Shown here piece by piece: positions 33,367 to 45,739 of a stretch of 64,000 nt of DNA (positions are counted from its first letter, which is position 1; every line of letters begins with the position of its first letter). Both the position numbers and the translations under genes were made by a program. Source of the DNA: Silene latifolia (Eukaryota > Streptophyta > Magnoliopsida > Caryophyllales > Caryophyllaceae); assembly GCF_048544455.1 (NCBI RefSeq), contig NC_133532.1, positions 20,648,948-20,712,947 of the forward strand, in the 5' to 3' direction. Below the pieces are notes generated by a model. It was not told where the DNA came from. It did no database searches and saw nothing but the letters and a program-made list of their open reading frames with translations.

Positions 33367-34378
33367 TGAGAGCTGTACTTAGCTTCAAACTATTACGCCC
33401 TCCTTCTCGGTCATATGTTTACCAATTTTATTATGGCATTATGGAGAAAAAAGATTGTACACCAGATGTACTACCTCACACTCAATGAGTTTTTGTGTAT
33501 TTTTTTTTAGTTCTATAGAGTTTATAAATTATGTTTTTATTTTATGACGTCAAAAATTAATTTTTCCTGAGCATATATGTAATTTTTTTGAGTTATAATG
33601 TAATTTTTTGTGATTAATGTTTAAGTAAATGAACACAAAACTTTATAATAAAACTAAAAAAAATTTAAATTAAACTTAATGCTCAAAAATTATATCATCT
33701 GATGTATCCACTTACTGTGGCATTATGTAATAAGTTAATAAGATTGACGACTGTAGAGTTGGAGGTGAAAGCCCTAAAAGTATAAGAAATCTTTAGTGTA
33801 AAAACTTGAGAATTATTTTATATATGTTTTATATTATGGAGTTTAGACTTGATCAAAGCTCCATCCCGATTTTCACAAATTCTTATAAGGAGCACCTGAT
33901 ATAATATTTTGAGTACTCCATAATATAAATATTTTTTTTGTGGTTAAAGATTTATTAACCGAATATATCCATCAATTAGTTAATTCACTTATACAAATTC
34001 TAATCTAAGATAAACGATAAATTTTATGAAGGACTTTTTGGTGATATTAGAGTTTCTGACTTTTTTTATGAAATACAGAGTACTATGAAAGAGTAATATT
34101 TGTGAACTACTTTATTTCAAGGATTGGAATAGTGATTGCATATCGACGATAATCTTTGTTTAATTTGTGATATTTTTGTGTATAACCAACTCCCTCCCGT
34201 TAACTGGAATTGCAACATTTGCCCGTTAACTGGAATTGCAACATTTGTTGAATATATACGAGTAATATTTTATTGAAATAAAAGAAAACCAGGAATTGCA
34301 ACATGTTTATTTAATTAAAAAAGCTACCAAACAGTTTTTTTACAACAATTGTAGATAACATATTTTAACATCTTATAA
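33367..34378. other. Intergenic, with a 26-bp tandem duplication
   Basis: AT-rich without genes. CCCGTTAACTGGAATTGCAA... occurs twice back to back at 34196-34221 and 34222-34247. Confidence 0.6.
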
Positions 34379-34524
34379 TCAATATATATATATAAAGCAG
34401 AAACTTTTCGAGCCATATTAGAGAGTCCAACTTTTTAAGAATTCCAAATAAGTGTAGATCTAGCTTTTTCCTCTTAATAATTTATTAGAAAATTCTCAAA
34501 GTAGATCTAATAATTTACACAAAT

Positions 34525-34708
34525 TCTCACTTGTGACGGACACTATCCATCACAAGTGAGTGACGGGTCACTTCCCTCTCACACAGAGGCAAGTGGGAGG
34601 GCAAGTGGGGCGAAAATGGAGCGCCCCACTTGCCTCCCACTTGCATTTGTGTAAGAGGGAAGTGACCCGTCACTCACATGTGACGGATAGTGTCCGTCAC
34701 AAGTGAGA
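34525..34708. mobile_element. Foldback MITE (GACGGACACTATCC family), second copy
   Basis: TCTCACTTGTGACGGACACT... pairs with its inverse at the right end over more than 60 bp. The middle is a short loop around GGGGCGAAAATGGAGCGCCCC, itself a stem-loop. Confidence 0.85.
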
Positions 34709-35804
34709 CTAGCTGAATAATTTATGACAAAGTAATCCTAATAGAAGTAAATTTAATATTTTATAAGAAAAAAAAATACTAATAGTAGTGGATCTAATAA
34801 TTTATCGATTATTCTTTACTAACATAAAAATAGAAAAATAATGTTATAATGAATATTTATTTTTAAAATATTTATAAAGCAAAAAAAAGTCATATAATAA
34901 ACGTACAAAAATGTTAAAATTGTATATTTTATAAACATAAATTAATCTTTGTGAGGAAAAAATCTAAGTTGTTCGATTTTAACTACTTGGTGAAATTCGT
35001 TTAGTAATAAAGATAATTTTATTTAGAAACTTTTTTGAATATTTAAAATATTTACAAAAGATTCGAGTTGGTAATTATAACCAAATCTGTAATTGTCTTA
35101 CAAAAATCTTAGGAAAAAGCTGAACTTTATTTAAAAAAAATAAATACTTCATGAAAAAGTAACATGTCATAATAGGAAAAAGAGGTAAAGAATGACATTT
35201 ACTTAGCATTTGACAGAGAAAATTTCTATAATGATAATATTAGAAATAATAAACAACTTCAACGATGGCATGAAATCGTTTTAACTCTGACTTTCTATAA
35301 CGTATCAATTGTGTATGATTAGATTACCAATAATATTCACATAAGATTAAAAAAAATTGAGCTACCATTTAAAAATATTAAATAAGTCTCATATCGATTT
35401 TGTCAAATGAGCCAAAAAATTAAATACAAATGAACAAAGTCATGAATTTCGATTTTATGCGGACTAATAATTCAAGAACCATCTAACTATGAATAAATCA
35501 GTGTAAATATATATACAAATTGTGAGAACTATATATAATATACTATTATATCATCGAAGTTTTTTTCAAACTGGTTTCAAATTCATATCAAGTCCATAAT
35601 AGTAGTTAAAAATGTATTGAACTGCCAAATATACAAAATTATGCAGTTAGATCAATTTTTACTTTCTAAATTCCAATTCTCCTATGTGTTTTTATTCACT
35701 TAACTATTTACCGCGGTTTCAAATGGCTGGTTATTACTTTACCATGTATTAATTGTTTATTTAAAAGTGCAATAGTTTTTACGGTAGCTTTTAAAGGTGT
35801 TTTT

Positions 35805-36345
35805 TTTTGGGAAAATTTCCATTTTGTTCCCTAAGGTTTGGGTCAATTCCACTTTAGTGCCATGTGGTTTGCATAATTCCACTTTAGTGTCCTAAGGTTT
35901 CGACTACTTCCACTTTGTTAACCGGAGTTTTGAATAAAATTTCTTTTTGGTGGCCTAAAATATTTAATAGTCAACTTTTATCTTAAGTAAATATATTTTC
36001 AGTAAAATAAAGTGCAAAATTGGATATTAAACTACATGCAAAATAGTAATATTGCAAAAAATGCCATATTTGTTATGTTCAAAATATTTTTTTTGGTATC
36101 CCTCCATTATCTTTTATCTTCTCATTTCAATAAAATTCTCTCACATATATTAGAGAAGTGGTCGGGGAGATAAAAGATGATGGAGGGAGTATGAAATATT
36201 AAGAATGTTATGTATAGGTCACTGAAGTGGGAAGTAGATCTCAAGGCACCATAGTGGAATTATGCAAACCTCAGGGCACTAAAGTGAAATTAGGCTAAAC
36301 CTTACGGCACCAAAGTGGAAATAATCATTTTTTTTGTTAATGGTT
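35805..36345. mobile_element. Long-inverted-repeat MITE
   Basis: The left arm (about 35815-35940, repeated TTCCACTTTAGTGCC words) is inversely repeated in the right arm (about 36225-36330, GGCACTAAAGTG words). A Stowaway lies in the middle. Exact ends and target duplication are not clear; Mutator-like is possible. Confidence 0.65.
36099..36189. mobile_element. Stowaway-like MITE nested in the long-inverted-repeat MITE
   Basis: TCCCTCCATTATCTTTTATC and its inverse GATAAAAGATGATGGAGGGA, flanked by TA. 91 bp. Confidence 0.8.
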
Positions 36346-38096
36346 AACTATGGGGTATCCCATAAGGGTTTAGTTGAATATAAAGTACTCCTTAGTGTAG
36401 TAAATTAGGTCAAACGTAAGAGTTTGAACTTAATAAAAAACCTAATTGCATATATATTGGTTAAGTGAAACGATTGTACGTATATATTTAGTAATTTGAA
36501 GCAATTTTTTTTAAAATTGAAACTCTTTCTGAAAATTTGTTCATTTTGTTATTATAAATAAAGAGTAGAATAACAATGTAAGATAATGAGACTTGATTTT
36601 GTGAATAGATAACATTTCAAATAAACATAAATGAATTATAGTAATTTTAATAGAATTAATATAAAACTAATCGACTTTTAAGAGTAGTATAATAATATCC
36701 TACTCCTTCGAATCCACACAAAACCCCTGATTTATTTTTTACAGGTCAAACTTTGAAAAATTTGACCGTTAATTCACTTAAAAATATATGTAACATCTAA
36801 AAAATTAAATTTCGTATTATATATTTTACATGAATTTCATAGGAACAACCAATCTTAATGGTTAATTGTCAAAAATAATTTTTTATTGTTTAGAGATCTA
36901 ACAAAAATCCTCCAAATAAGCTACATATATAATTGAGATACATGCTGTTTTTCGTACCACCATTCAACATTTACACGGTCGTATGCTTACAAAATGGAAT
37001 ATTCGTAAATGTTGTAAGTTAATCTAATTTGTGAATCTTATAAAATCGGCCTCAGTTATCATGTGTTCATTTTATGGAATTAAACCACATTTTTGGAAAT
37101 GGCGTTTTAAATTAACTAAAATCGGTGGTGCATACAACTATAAAAATAGGTAATACATTATACAACTGTGTCTTCGAATTCTATACAACTGATATCATTA
37201 ATACCAAAAGGAGTAGCTTTATTTTAAGTTAAAGGGACTGATATGATCCATCAATAATCAACCCAAAATTTATTTGTGTTCCGATTTTCAAGATTGTTGG
37301 ACTTTTTTTTATCAACTTAATTGACTTCTACTATCAAAGCATGACAATGTAAACCAATGTTTGCAATTTATTGTTCAACAAATTCTTAGAACATTCAATA
37401 TGCATATTGTTAAAGAGGATCCTAATGAGACTCTCATGCATCCTATGTAACAGAATCACATATATTTTTGTACTGTTGTTTAGAGACTGCTAATTTTATT
37501 GGAATTTAGTGTGGATTTGATTTTACGAGAAGGTATATAAAGAGCAAAACACTCTCTTAATTAATTGTAGATAATCGAGGAAAACTTTTGCTATAGGAGA
37601 TCTAACATTGCTCTAAACACACTAAACATAGATAATTATGATACTTGTTGCTTTACGTAAAACCTATTAGTTTTACGTAGTTGTTATAGGTTAAAATAAT
37701 TTGCAAAATTCATAAAGGTCTGTCTCAGTTATTAAGGGCGATTCATTTGGTGAGTTGTACTATATTTATGGAGCTAATGTTTTGTATTTAATTAAAACCA
37801 GTGATACCTATAACAATAATGGAAAAACTAATTACATAATCTTACCATGTTACTTGATGTTTTACAACTGAATTGATAACTACTAAATGACAAAACTCCT
37901 ATGCAAAAGCACTAATAGTTCATTGATTAACTATACCAACCACGAACTTTTGTTTATCAATGATTTACATAATTGAACTTTTTTTATCAACTATAGAATA
38001 CTCCGTATATTTATACAGATGACCCTAATGAGAGCCCCGTGCATGGCACAGGCTTTTCAACTAGTTATTACATTAAACATGAAAGAATACTAAAAA

Positions 38097-38129
38097 TGGG
38101 CCCGTGCATCGCACGGACATTAAATCTAG
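38097..38129 (+). other. Second Helitron 3' terminus in tandem
   Basis: The stem CCCGTGCATCGCACGG, then ACATTAAAT, CTAG|T, 65 bp beyond the previous 3' end and very similar to the inverse of 27428-27456. Confidence 0.55.
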
Positions 38130-39389
38130 TTGAAATGTATACTCATATTAAAGCTCTATTCATAAAGAAATTTAGTACAATTTTTATAAATTTTCAACCA
38201 ATATATTTTTGTAGAAATTAAATTCAAAGGTTCGCCTCGTAAAATGAAAACGTCAATTATTTAGAACGGAGGGAGTATAATTTAATAAAAACCGTAACAT
38301 TTATTAAACTATAATTAAAACTTTGGTGAGATTTATGCAGTATTTATTATGTTCATATTTATTAATTAGTTGTAACTAATTACTTTAATTAAGGTTGAAA
38401 CGCCACATGGCGCATCCACAACGTTTCAACCCAGTATAAAATAAGATACAATAAGTCTTACGTAAGACGAAATAAATTTCTACCATAGTACTTACCGCAA
38501 GAGGCACCAATTCTTATGAAAGAGTAACATAGGAAGCTTGCATGAACCATAACCTGACCCGACTATGTCAAAAACAGAAAACATTTATGCAAGTAATACA
38601 AGATAACAAATCTTGGTTTGATAACTGAATTATAAATCGATTATCAGAGCCTAATCTCGATTGTTTGACATGAATGTAGACACCGCACCTCAATGTGAGG
38701 GGTATTCTAATCAAAGGTAAATAAATGATTGAGACGAAAAAGCATATTATAAAGCTTTAGCCCAGTTGCTTATAGCCTTATATAGTACTATCCTTGACTA
38801 AGTCAGAGTATTGAAGAATTCTGGATGTAAATCAAAGGTTTAGAAAAGAACAGCAAGTCCATTGCATCAATTTGCATCAATTTCTGATTAGGGGTTTAGC
38901 ATTAAGCCTTTGTAGTTTCTTTTATAAGTTGCAGCATTACTGACATTTGCATCAATTTCTTCTAAGGTTGATATTTTAAACATGCTTGTCAATTCTCTAA
39001 CTTCGCTAGATGTGGACGGTTAAAGGCGGACACACCTAAAAATATACTACTCTGAACTACACTGTAACATTTATACATTAACTCCCAAACGTTAAGAGTT
39101 ATAGCGACTAGTACGACATTGAGATTGATACCCCCTACCAAATTAGGCGTAGATTTACATGAAGGTGCAAAGTACTCAGTACATAACTAATTACAGCACT
39201 ATTGATTAGCTTAAAACATCGATAAAGTACATGTCTCCTTCCATAGTTTCAGCGTCCAAGGTTTCTTCTGTTCCCTGTATTCTTCCGTTCACAACTATAA
39301 GGCTACCCTAATGATATTCCAAGTTGCAAGCATCAAATTTTGTCCAAGACAGTAGAATCATACTTTCACACATAGTCATCGATTTAAGT
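38130..39389. other. Intergenic / 3' flank of the receptor kinase
   Basis: 38280-38440 repeats the Helitron-like 5' end seen at 22800-22978 (GATTTATG..GTATTTATTATGTT, GCGCATCCACAACGTTTCAACCC). A lone ACGGAGGGAGTA end lies at 38264-38276. 39150-39389 is presumed 3' UTR. No other gene is seen. Confidence 0.5.
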
Positions 39390-42204
39390 CTATCGGCCCT
39401 GAACCTTCTCGCCCATAGCTGTACTAGTTTCACCGACACTATACTCAGTCATACTAGTAGTCACGCCATCTTTCCATCTCTGCAATAGGTCAGGAAGGCT
39501 CGAGTTATTGGTCTTTGACATAGGATCATCAATGGGGGCTTCAATCTCTGTGGTCGGTCTCCACTGATTAACCAAGGGGGAGAGGACGGTGACAGCATGG
39601 CTCATTTCGGGTCGGCCCTGTGGATTGCGGGCAGTGCAGTGCCCTGCGAGCACAGCAACTTCCAACATGCTATCCAAAATGCCATCATCAACGGAATCCA
39701 TAAGTTGAGGATCAAGGTTATTCCGGAGGTTATCTTTGCCCATCACTACCATTTTTCGAAACCAGCTTGCTAGTGGACTATCATCTTCGCCTAAGCTGTC
39801 ATCTAAGGCCTTTCTTCCAGTGATTAGCTGCATTAGAATCACTCCAAATGCAAACACATCTGCCTTTCTGGTTACTCTTCCTGAGACTGCCAATCCAAAG
39901 ACATCGGAAATGAAAACATCATTGTAAGATAACACGAGAACAAATTCAAACAATGAAAAACTTGAGATTTGCAAGGTAACATATTGACATACATGCATAT
40001 TCTGGTGCAAGATAACCAAAGGTTCCGGCTATCCGAGTTTCAACAGTGTGTTTCTCATGGTCAGAGGTAATCTTGACCAACCCAAAGTCAGAAACCTTGG
40101 CTCTCATATTATCCCCAAGAAGTATATTAGAAGGCTTCAAATCCCTATGAATGAAACTCTCTTGTGCCTCGGAATGAAGGTATGCAACACCTCTAGCGAC
40201 ATCCAACGCGATGACAAGCCTTTGCATCCATGTAAGAGAGGAGAAACCCTTATCACACTCAAACAAATGTTGCCCTAATGTCCCTTGTGACATATACTCG
40301 TAAACCAGAATCCATTCGTTCTTAGCGACACAATACCCTAACAGAGCCACCAAATGCCTATGTCTTACCTTAGATAACACCGCGATTTCTGATTCAAATT
40401 CATTCTTCCCCTTGGTACTCGTCACACTGACATCAATTATTCTCTTAACTGCTATCTGAGTCCCATCTTGGAGTACACCCTTGTAAACTACCCCGGACCC
40501 TCCTCGGCCTAGAATGTTCTCGTTACTAAATTGATTAGTCACATCGCGAAGAACTTCTATGGGAATAGGAGTGCCATTATCAAACAAATTACTGGTTTTG
40601 TTAAGCATACTACTTGTCTCACTCGGGCTCCCTCGAGGAAACCCAATTGGGTTATTCATCGTCACATCTTCGTCCTCATCGGCCTTCTCTTTCTTAGACC
40701 GTTTGACTCCACCAACTTTCTTAAATTGACGGTATAAGAAAAACCCCAGTACTATCAGTAAAACCATGACACCAATAATAATAACCGCAATCACAAAAAA
40801 CGAGAGGTGTGATCCAGATTTGTCGTCCTCGTTTTTCGCACCACTACCCGGGGGTGAACTTAGAGAACCTGCAGTGTCGACATCTGTGCCCACAAAAGGA
40901 TTCCCACCCAACACAACTGTTACATTCTTACTAAAAGTAGGAATTTTCCCTGTCAGATTGTTGTTAGACAAATCCACCTTCTGCAACATCTGAAGTGTGG
41001 CTAAAGCATCTGGGACCGTCCCAACGAGCTTATTATCATTCAAAAGGATAGAAGTAAGCGACGTTAGATTAGCAAAAGCTGGTGAAATTGTCCCGACCCA
41101 ACCTAGCTTACCAAAGTTCACAACTATAACCGCTCCAGCAGAGTTACAAGTCACATGAGCCCAATTCTGACAAGCATCATTCCCTACCCAAGAATCAGCT
41201 ATCACTGAAGGGTAACCAAAGGCGCTGACAATCTCGAGTAAGGCGGTCACTTGGGGATCACAAGGGCCAGGCCTAGACAAACAAAAACTATTGGAACCAC
41301 CTAAGGTAACCTTAACATTCTTGCCAAAGAACGGCATTGGTCCTTGAAACCGGTTGTTCTGAAGCGAAATATTGACTAGTTTAGGAAGATTGCTAAGCGA
41401 AGGAGGGATAATCCCGGTGAATCGATTATCTCGAAGCTGAAGATCAAACAATGAGACACAATTTGAGAAATTAGGGATTGGACCTGAGAACGAATTCGTA
41501 TGAACCCAGATTTGTTCCAAACTCGTAATTTGTTCAAGCAAGAAAATCTCACCGGAAATCCCATGTTGTTGGTTATTAACCCAGAAATGTTGGAGAAATG
41601 TTTTCGCAATCGACGGAGGAAATGTACCAGTAATGTCATTATAGGAGAGTCGTAAATCTTTTAAGCTCGTCATCGACTCGAAAATGTCGGGAATTGACCC
41701 GTTAACACCCGAATTAGCAACATTAAACTCGACAAGGGAAGAACTAGCGGATAATTCCTTAGGAATTGACCAACTTTGAAGAGGATTATCCTCAATGCTG
41801 AAGAATTGAAGGCTAGGGAGGTTAGAAAGGAAGGGAAAATCGATACTCGAAAACGAGTTCTCACCAAGGTAAATTTCCCGGAGGTCCGGCATGTCAGAGA
41901 TTGAAGGAATCGAACCGGAAAAGCGGTTTCTTTGAAGAGAGAGGGATTGAAGAGCGGAGAGTTGCCCAAGATTCGCCGGTAAGTTGCCGGATAAAGATTT
42001 TCCGGCGAGGTTGATGGTGGTGACTCGGCCGGAGGAGTCGCAAGCAATACCGGTCCAGTGACATGGGTTGGAACCGGACCAGCCGGGTGGGGTCGGTTTG
42101 AGGGACTGTGAGAGGGTTTTCATGATTTCCGTGTCGTCGCCGGAGACGAGTCCGACGACGGAAAAAGAGATAAGGAGAAGGAAGGGAAGGTTGTTTTGTT
42201 CCAT
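39390..42204 (-). CDS. TMK-type leucine-rich-repeat receptor kinase (902 aa, two exons)
   Basis: Exon 1 is 42204-39993, exon 2 is 39886-39390; joining them with phase 1 gives 902 residues. Order: signal peptide (about 1-22), Cys-pair cap (PCHWTGIAC, 47-55), LRR block 1 (about 60-300), a non-LRR island with paired cysteines (308-315 and DACQNWAHVTC, 343-353), a short LRR block 2 (about 360-430), TM helix (467-491), basic juxtamembrane part, kinase from about 562. Key kinase residues are present: GRGGSG 566-571, Lys587, HRDLKPSN with Asp688, DFG 706-708, APE 733-735. The two LRR blocks split by an island are the mark of the TMK family, which acts at the plasma membrane in auxin-linked signalling; usual length is about 900-945 aa. 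All motifs for an active kinase are intact. Confidence 0.94.
39887..39992 (-). other. Intron of the receptor kinase gene (106 bp)
   Basis: The donor is GCAT|GTATGT right after the APEYA codons; the acceptor is TTGGCAG|TCTCAGG. Splicing restores the kinase frame between APEYA and SGRVT. The inferred junction codon is TTC (Phe738). Confidence 0.85.
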
Positions 42205-42350
42205 GTTTCTCTCTCTAGAAAGATAGGAGAGAGAAGGAAGAGGGAATGTAACAGAATTTGAGTAACAGATTTTTGTTAGTTTGTGAAAAATAGATGGGTA
42301 ACAGATTTTTAGATTTTTAGACGGTAACAGATTTTTAGACGGTTTTTATA
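42205..42350 (-). promoter_or_regulatory. Putative promoter and 5' UTR of the receptor kinase
   Basis: A TATAAA element on the minus strand (42345-42350) is followed by AT-rich DNA with repeated AACAGATTTTTAG words. A CT-rich leader sits just before the ATG. This suggests a 5' UTR of about 110 nt. Confidence 0.45.
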
Positions 42351-42642
42351 TGAACTAGTATAGATCCCGCGTAGTACATGCGTGATATCTATAGAATTTT
42401 TATTTTTAAAGGTATTATTTAAATCGACATCTTATTAATATTTAATATTTCACTCCATTGTATTTTGATATGAAACAAAAAAAAATGGAAATGGAAAAAC
42501 TAATCGAAGATAATTGTGTAAACTTATTTTTATGAAAGTACTCTTTTTACTATAAAACTCCGATTTCATTTTATAATTCTCTCCGATTTTTTTTATTGAA
42601 TTTTTTTGTCATGAACTTAATAGTAAGTATGTGTTAAGTTTT

Positions 42643-43231
42643 TGATGGGGCATATTCTGCACCCGCTGACCAGTCAACATATTGAGCAAGGTCAAAGATA
42701 TCCACAGCAAGTCAACGGCTTAGGCAGCCTAACCGACGAGGCCTGTCGGCCTGTCAAATGGGTCCCGGCCGGGGCAACCAGCCAGCCGGGGCACACATCC
42801 GCGAACTCATATCCAAGACCCCTCGGCGGTGAGCCAACAGGGCCCGTCGGCCTGCCATGGGTCCCTCGGCCGAGGGTAGATCAGTCTTTCCACCTGCTAG
42901 CCACTTGGCCACTTGGCTACTACGTGACAAAAGGTGAAAGTCTATAAATACTCCTCCACTCTCATTGAGTAAGGGATCCACAATTTAACCTAAGAACCAC
43001 TATTCATCTGGTAATATCTTCCTTATCTCTCTACAACACGCACTTTGCTAAGTAACAATAACTTACCTCTCTAAGTTACTGACTTGAGCGTCGGAGTGAG
43101 TTCGCTCGGCCCAAAGCCGAGCCCTCAGTTTGTTCATCGTTTCAGGAGACCGCAAGGAGGATTCAACCAAGGACGTCATTCTACAAGCACGGGTGGTGAC
43201 AAATAACTGCTCTGGAATTACACCCGGAACA
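42643..43231 (+). repeat. 5' LTR of element C (589 bp)
   Basis: TGATGGGGCATATTC...CCCGGAACA. It matches the right LTR except for an 8-bp length difference (an extra CTTGGCTA-type repeat near 42910) and a few substitutions. A TATA-like CTATAAATACTCC lies at about 42942-42954. Confidence 0.95.
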
Positions 43232-43232
43232 A

Positions 43233-43250
43233 TTGGCGCCGTCTGTGGGA
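43233..43250 (+). other. Primer-binding site of element C
   Basis: TTGGCGCCGTCTGTGGGA starts one base after the LTR. TGGCGCC pairs with tRNAs ending GGCGCCA (Asp-type start); the remainder does not match tRNA-Asp well, so the exact tRNA is not settled. Confidence 0.75.
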
Positions 43251-43317
43251 AAAGATACTAGAAGCTAGTCACATTCATTCCCAAACAAAACAAAAACCCA
43301 CCCCAAAAGCTAAGAAG

Positions 43318-44480
43318 ATGTCAAAACAACAAGAGGTATTCGTAACTGACGAAACCGAGTTCTGCCAAGACGATACCGTCCACAACTCTGGAGTTGCGCA
43401 GCCCTCCACCGGCCGGGTAATTCAGCCGGAGTACGGGATGCCAACAATACCAGATATGCCGCTGCCCGCCAACCAGGTCACCATCATGGGACATGTGGTT
43501 GATGTAGCGAAACTGAAGCTACTCCTGGACCTCATTAGTAGTACGTCGGCTCACACTGTCACACCGACAAGAGCGGCGGAACCCGTCCAGGAGACCAGGG
43601 CCCAGAACGTGACTCCAAGAGACCGAATGGAGCACGGAAGAAGCCGGCCCCGTCAAGACGCCGGAGGAGCCCAGCGTGCGGTGGTGGACCTAAGTCCTTC
43701 CCGCACCGCGGGAGGACAGCGTCGCCGCGGCACCGACGAGGCCCGCCTCGAGGAGGAGTGAAAGAAGCCCGACTCGTCAGAGTCGGAGGAGAAGCCCGAC
43801 TTACCATAGTCGGAGGAGAAGCCCCACCCAGTACGAGGAGAGGAGCCGGACTAGGAACGCGAGGAGTCGATCGCCGCGCGTCATTCGACACGTGGTCAGA
43901 CAGCCCCTCAGTGCCTATGTCCTTGACACCGCCGTGCCAACCAAACTAAAATTGCCGGCGTTCACATACAAAGGGGATAGCGACCCCACCGACCATGCCG
44001 AGGCCTTCGAGTCGTACATGTCGGTGTGGGAACAACCCGATGAAATCTGGTGCCGAGTCTTCCCAACGACCTTGCATGGGATAGCTCGAGTTGGTACAAA
44101 GGGTCGCCCGACGGCTCGGATATCTTGTTACGCCGACCTAAGGGACGCCTTCCTAGCCCAGTACTCTTGCAATAAGAGGAGGGCCGTGGAGACATCGGAC
44201 CTCCTAACTATTAGGCAGGAGGGGGGCGAGTCCCTGCGAAGCTATGTGAAGAGGTTCGATGCCAAGGTTCAGCAGATTCGAGAGATTAATCCCGAGTGGC
44301 AGCCTTCACGGCGATGAAAGGCCTCCCAAGGGGAGACTTAAAAACGAGCTCATCAAGTCCGGAGGCCTGGGCTTAGACGCCGCCAGGAAGATGGCCGATC
44401 AAGCCATCAAGGTAGAGGACTATCACAAGACCTGGGTCGGCTACAGCGAGGCCGGGCACTCGAGAAGAAGAGCCACGGGA
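43318..44480 (+). pseudogene. gag remnant of element C
   Basis: The first segment (43318-43761) starts with a good ATG and is low in recognisable domains. A second segment in another frame (about 43890-44317) has the gag core: LKLPAFTYKGDSDPTDHAEAF, a W/C-containing middle, and GGESLRSYVKRFDAKV. A third continues with KGLPRGDLKNELIKSGG-type sequence to about 44480. Frameshifts split all three. Basic and RS-rich sequence links the first and second segments. Confidence 0.8.
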
Positions 44481-44869
44481 GGACAACCCGGATGAAAGAC
44501 GCCGTGACAATAACAGGTCACGGTCTCGATAAATCGCGGAAAGCGAGCTCGGCGGGCGCCGGGGGAATCCGGGAACATACCACCAAAGGCGGTACCGTGA
44601 CCACACCCCCCGGTTGTATCCGCCGCCGAGGTCTTCGCCCGAGCAAGGGCGAGGGCCGAAATGGGAGAGGCCCCCAAGCCGAAGGGAGACGGTGACACGA
44701 GCCGATCTTTTGTGAGTACCACGGCCACACCGGTCACCTTATCGACAAGCCGGCATCCGAAGAATGCCATTGAAGAGCTAATCCGGAAGGGGAGCCTCGG
44801 CAAGTATGTTGCCAAAGGCCAAAAGACTGAGGCCGGCGGTTCAAATAAGAAATCCGTCTTTGAACGGAT

Positions 44870-45590
44870 ATGAGTGATCCATGTTGTCATCGGGGGCAAC
44901 GAGAACGGTGGGTCCGCTCATGGGCACAAACGGCACCTGAACGAGTTGTATCAGGCCATCAACTTTGTGCCCAAAACAGCGGTCCCCGCTTCCAACATCC
45001 CCGATGTGACTATTGGGAAGAAGGACTACGAGGGAGTCATCGCTCCTCACAGCGACCCACTCATAGTCCACTTGGACATCTCCAACCACCACGGTCAAGA
45101 GGTGCACGATTGACACGGGCGCCTACACGAACATCATGTTCGGGGAATGCTTCCTCAACCTCGGCTGAAAGTCAAGGACCTAAGCCCTTGCACCGGTCCA
45201 TGTACTGCCTTCTCCGGGGCCGGACTAGTACCCCTGGGGTCAATCAGACTGCCGGTGATGTTCGGCGAAGGGATTGCGGCTAAGAATGTCCTAGCTGAGT
45301 TCGTGGTCATTGACGGCTCGTCCGCCTACAACGTTCTTATCGGCCGAGTCACTCTGAGCGAGGCCGACGCGGTGATGTCCATACGGGCCCTGACACTGAT
45401 GTATGTCTCGGACCGGGGGGAAGCGCATAAGCTCGTCTCCAAGGACGAGAAGGACGAGGTGGTCAACACCCAGATATCTGCCAGAGGATGCAACATGCAA
45501 TCCCTCAAAGTGGCAAAGAAGTCAGAGAAGGGGAAAAGCCCATCCTTACAACAGGAGGGCGACCTCATGGATGCAACTGACGGCTAACTA
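44870..45590 (+). pseudogene. Aspartic protease region of element C
   Basis: One frame (44874-45113) carries GGNENGGSAHGHKR and the HSDPLIVHLDI stretch that precede protease in Tat-like elements. The catalytic triad is IDTGAYTN near 45110 (Asp-Thr-Gly, where Tat elements often have DNGSS), reached by a frame change. The next frame (45147-45587) has LGSIRLPVMFGE and SSAYNVLIGRVTL, the flap and C-terminal half. No RT follows, so pol has been lost after protease. Confidence 0.8.
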
Positions 45591-45739
45591 GGAAGGTGTG
45601 CCTTTAATAAGCCGATTAGAACATTGACGACCTCAGGGAATACCTTGTAAAGTGTCGGAGGTGCCCAAGACAACTGTGGGTACCCCGACACATGTTTATA
45701 TCTAATGAGGAATCGTCCAAGTTCTCCATCAAAGTGTCC

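Larger units (their letters stand above)
34379..38064 (+). mobile_element. Helitron-like element (plus), about 3.7 kb
   Basis: The 5' end A|TCAATATATATATATAAAGC is followed by GAAACTTTTCGAGCC, like other 5' ends here. The 3' end has the stem CCCGTGCATGGCACAGG, CTTTTCAA, CTAG|T at 38061-38064. A second 3' end follows at 38129. No Rep/helicase ORF is seen. MITEs at 34525-34708 and about 35805-36345 are nested inside. Confidence 0.5.

Noticed and set aside
42354-42400. Helitron 3' end (A|CTAG... CCCGCG hairpin) upstream of the receptor kinase
   Set aside because: The stem is weak and no partner end was found, so it is not annotated.
42642-42981. Open frames on both strands (101 and 75 aa), repeated at 49952-50311
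   Set aside because: They lie in the LTRs of element C and are repeated because the LTR is repeated. They have no family resemblance.
43559-43891. 110-aa minus-strand frame
   Set aside because: A shadow of the Arg/Pro-rich gag linker of element C on the other strand.
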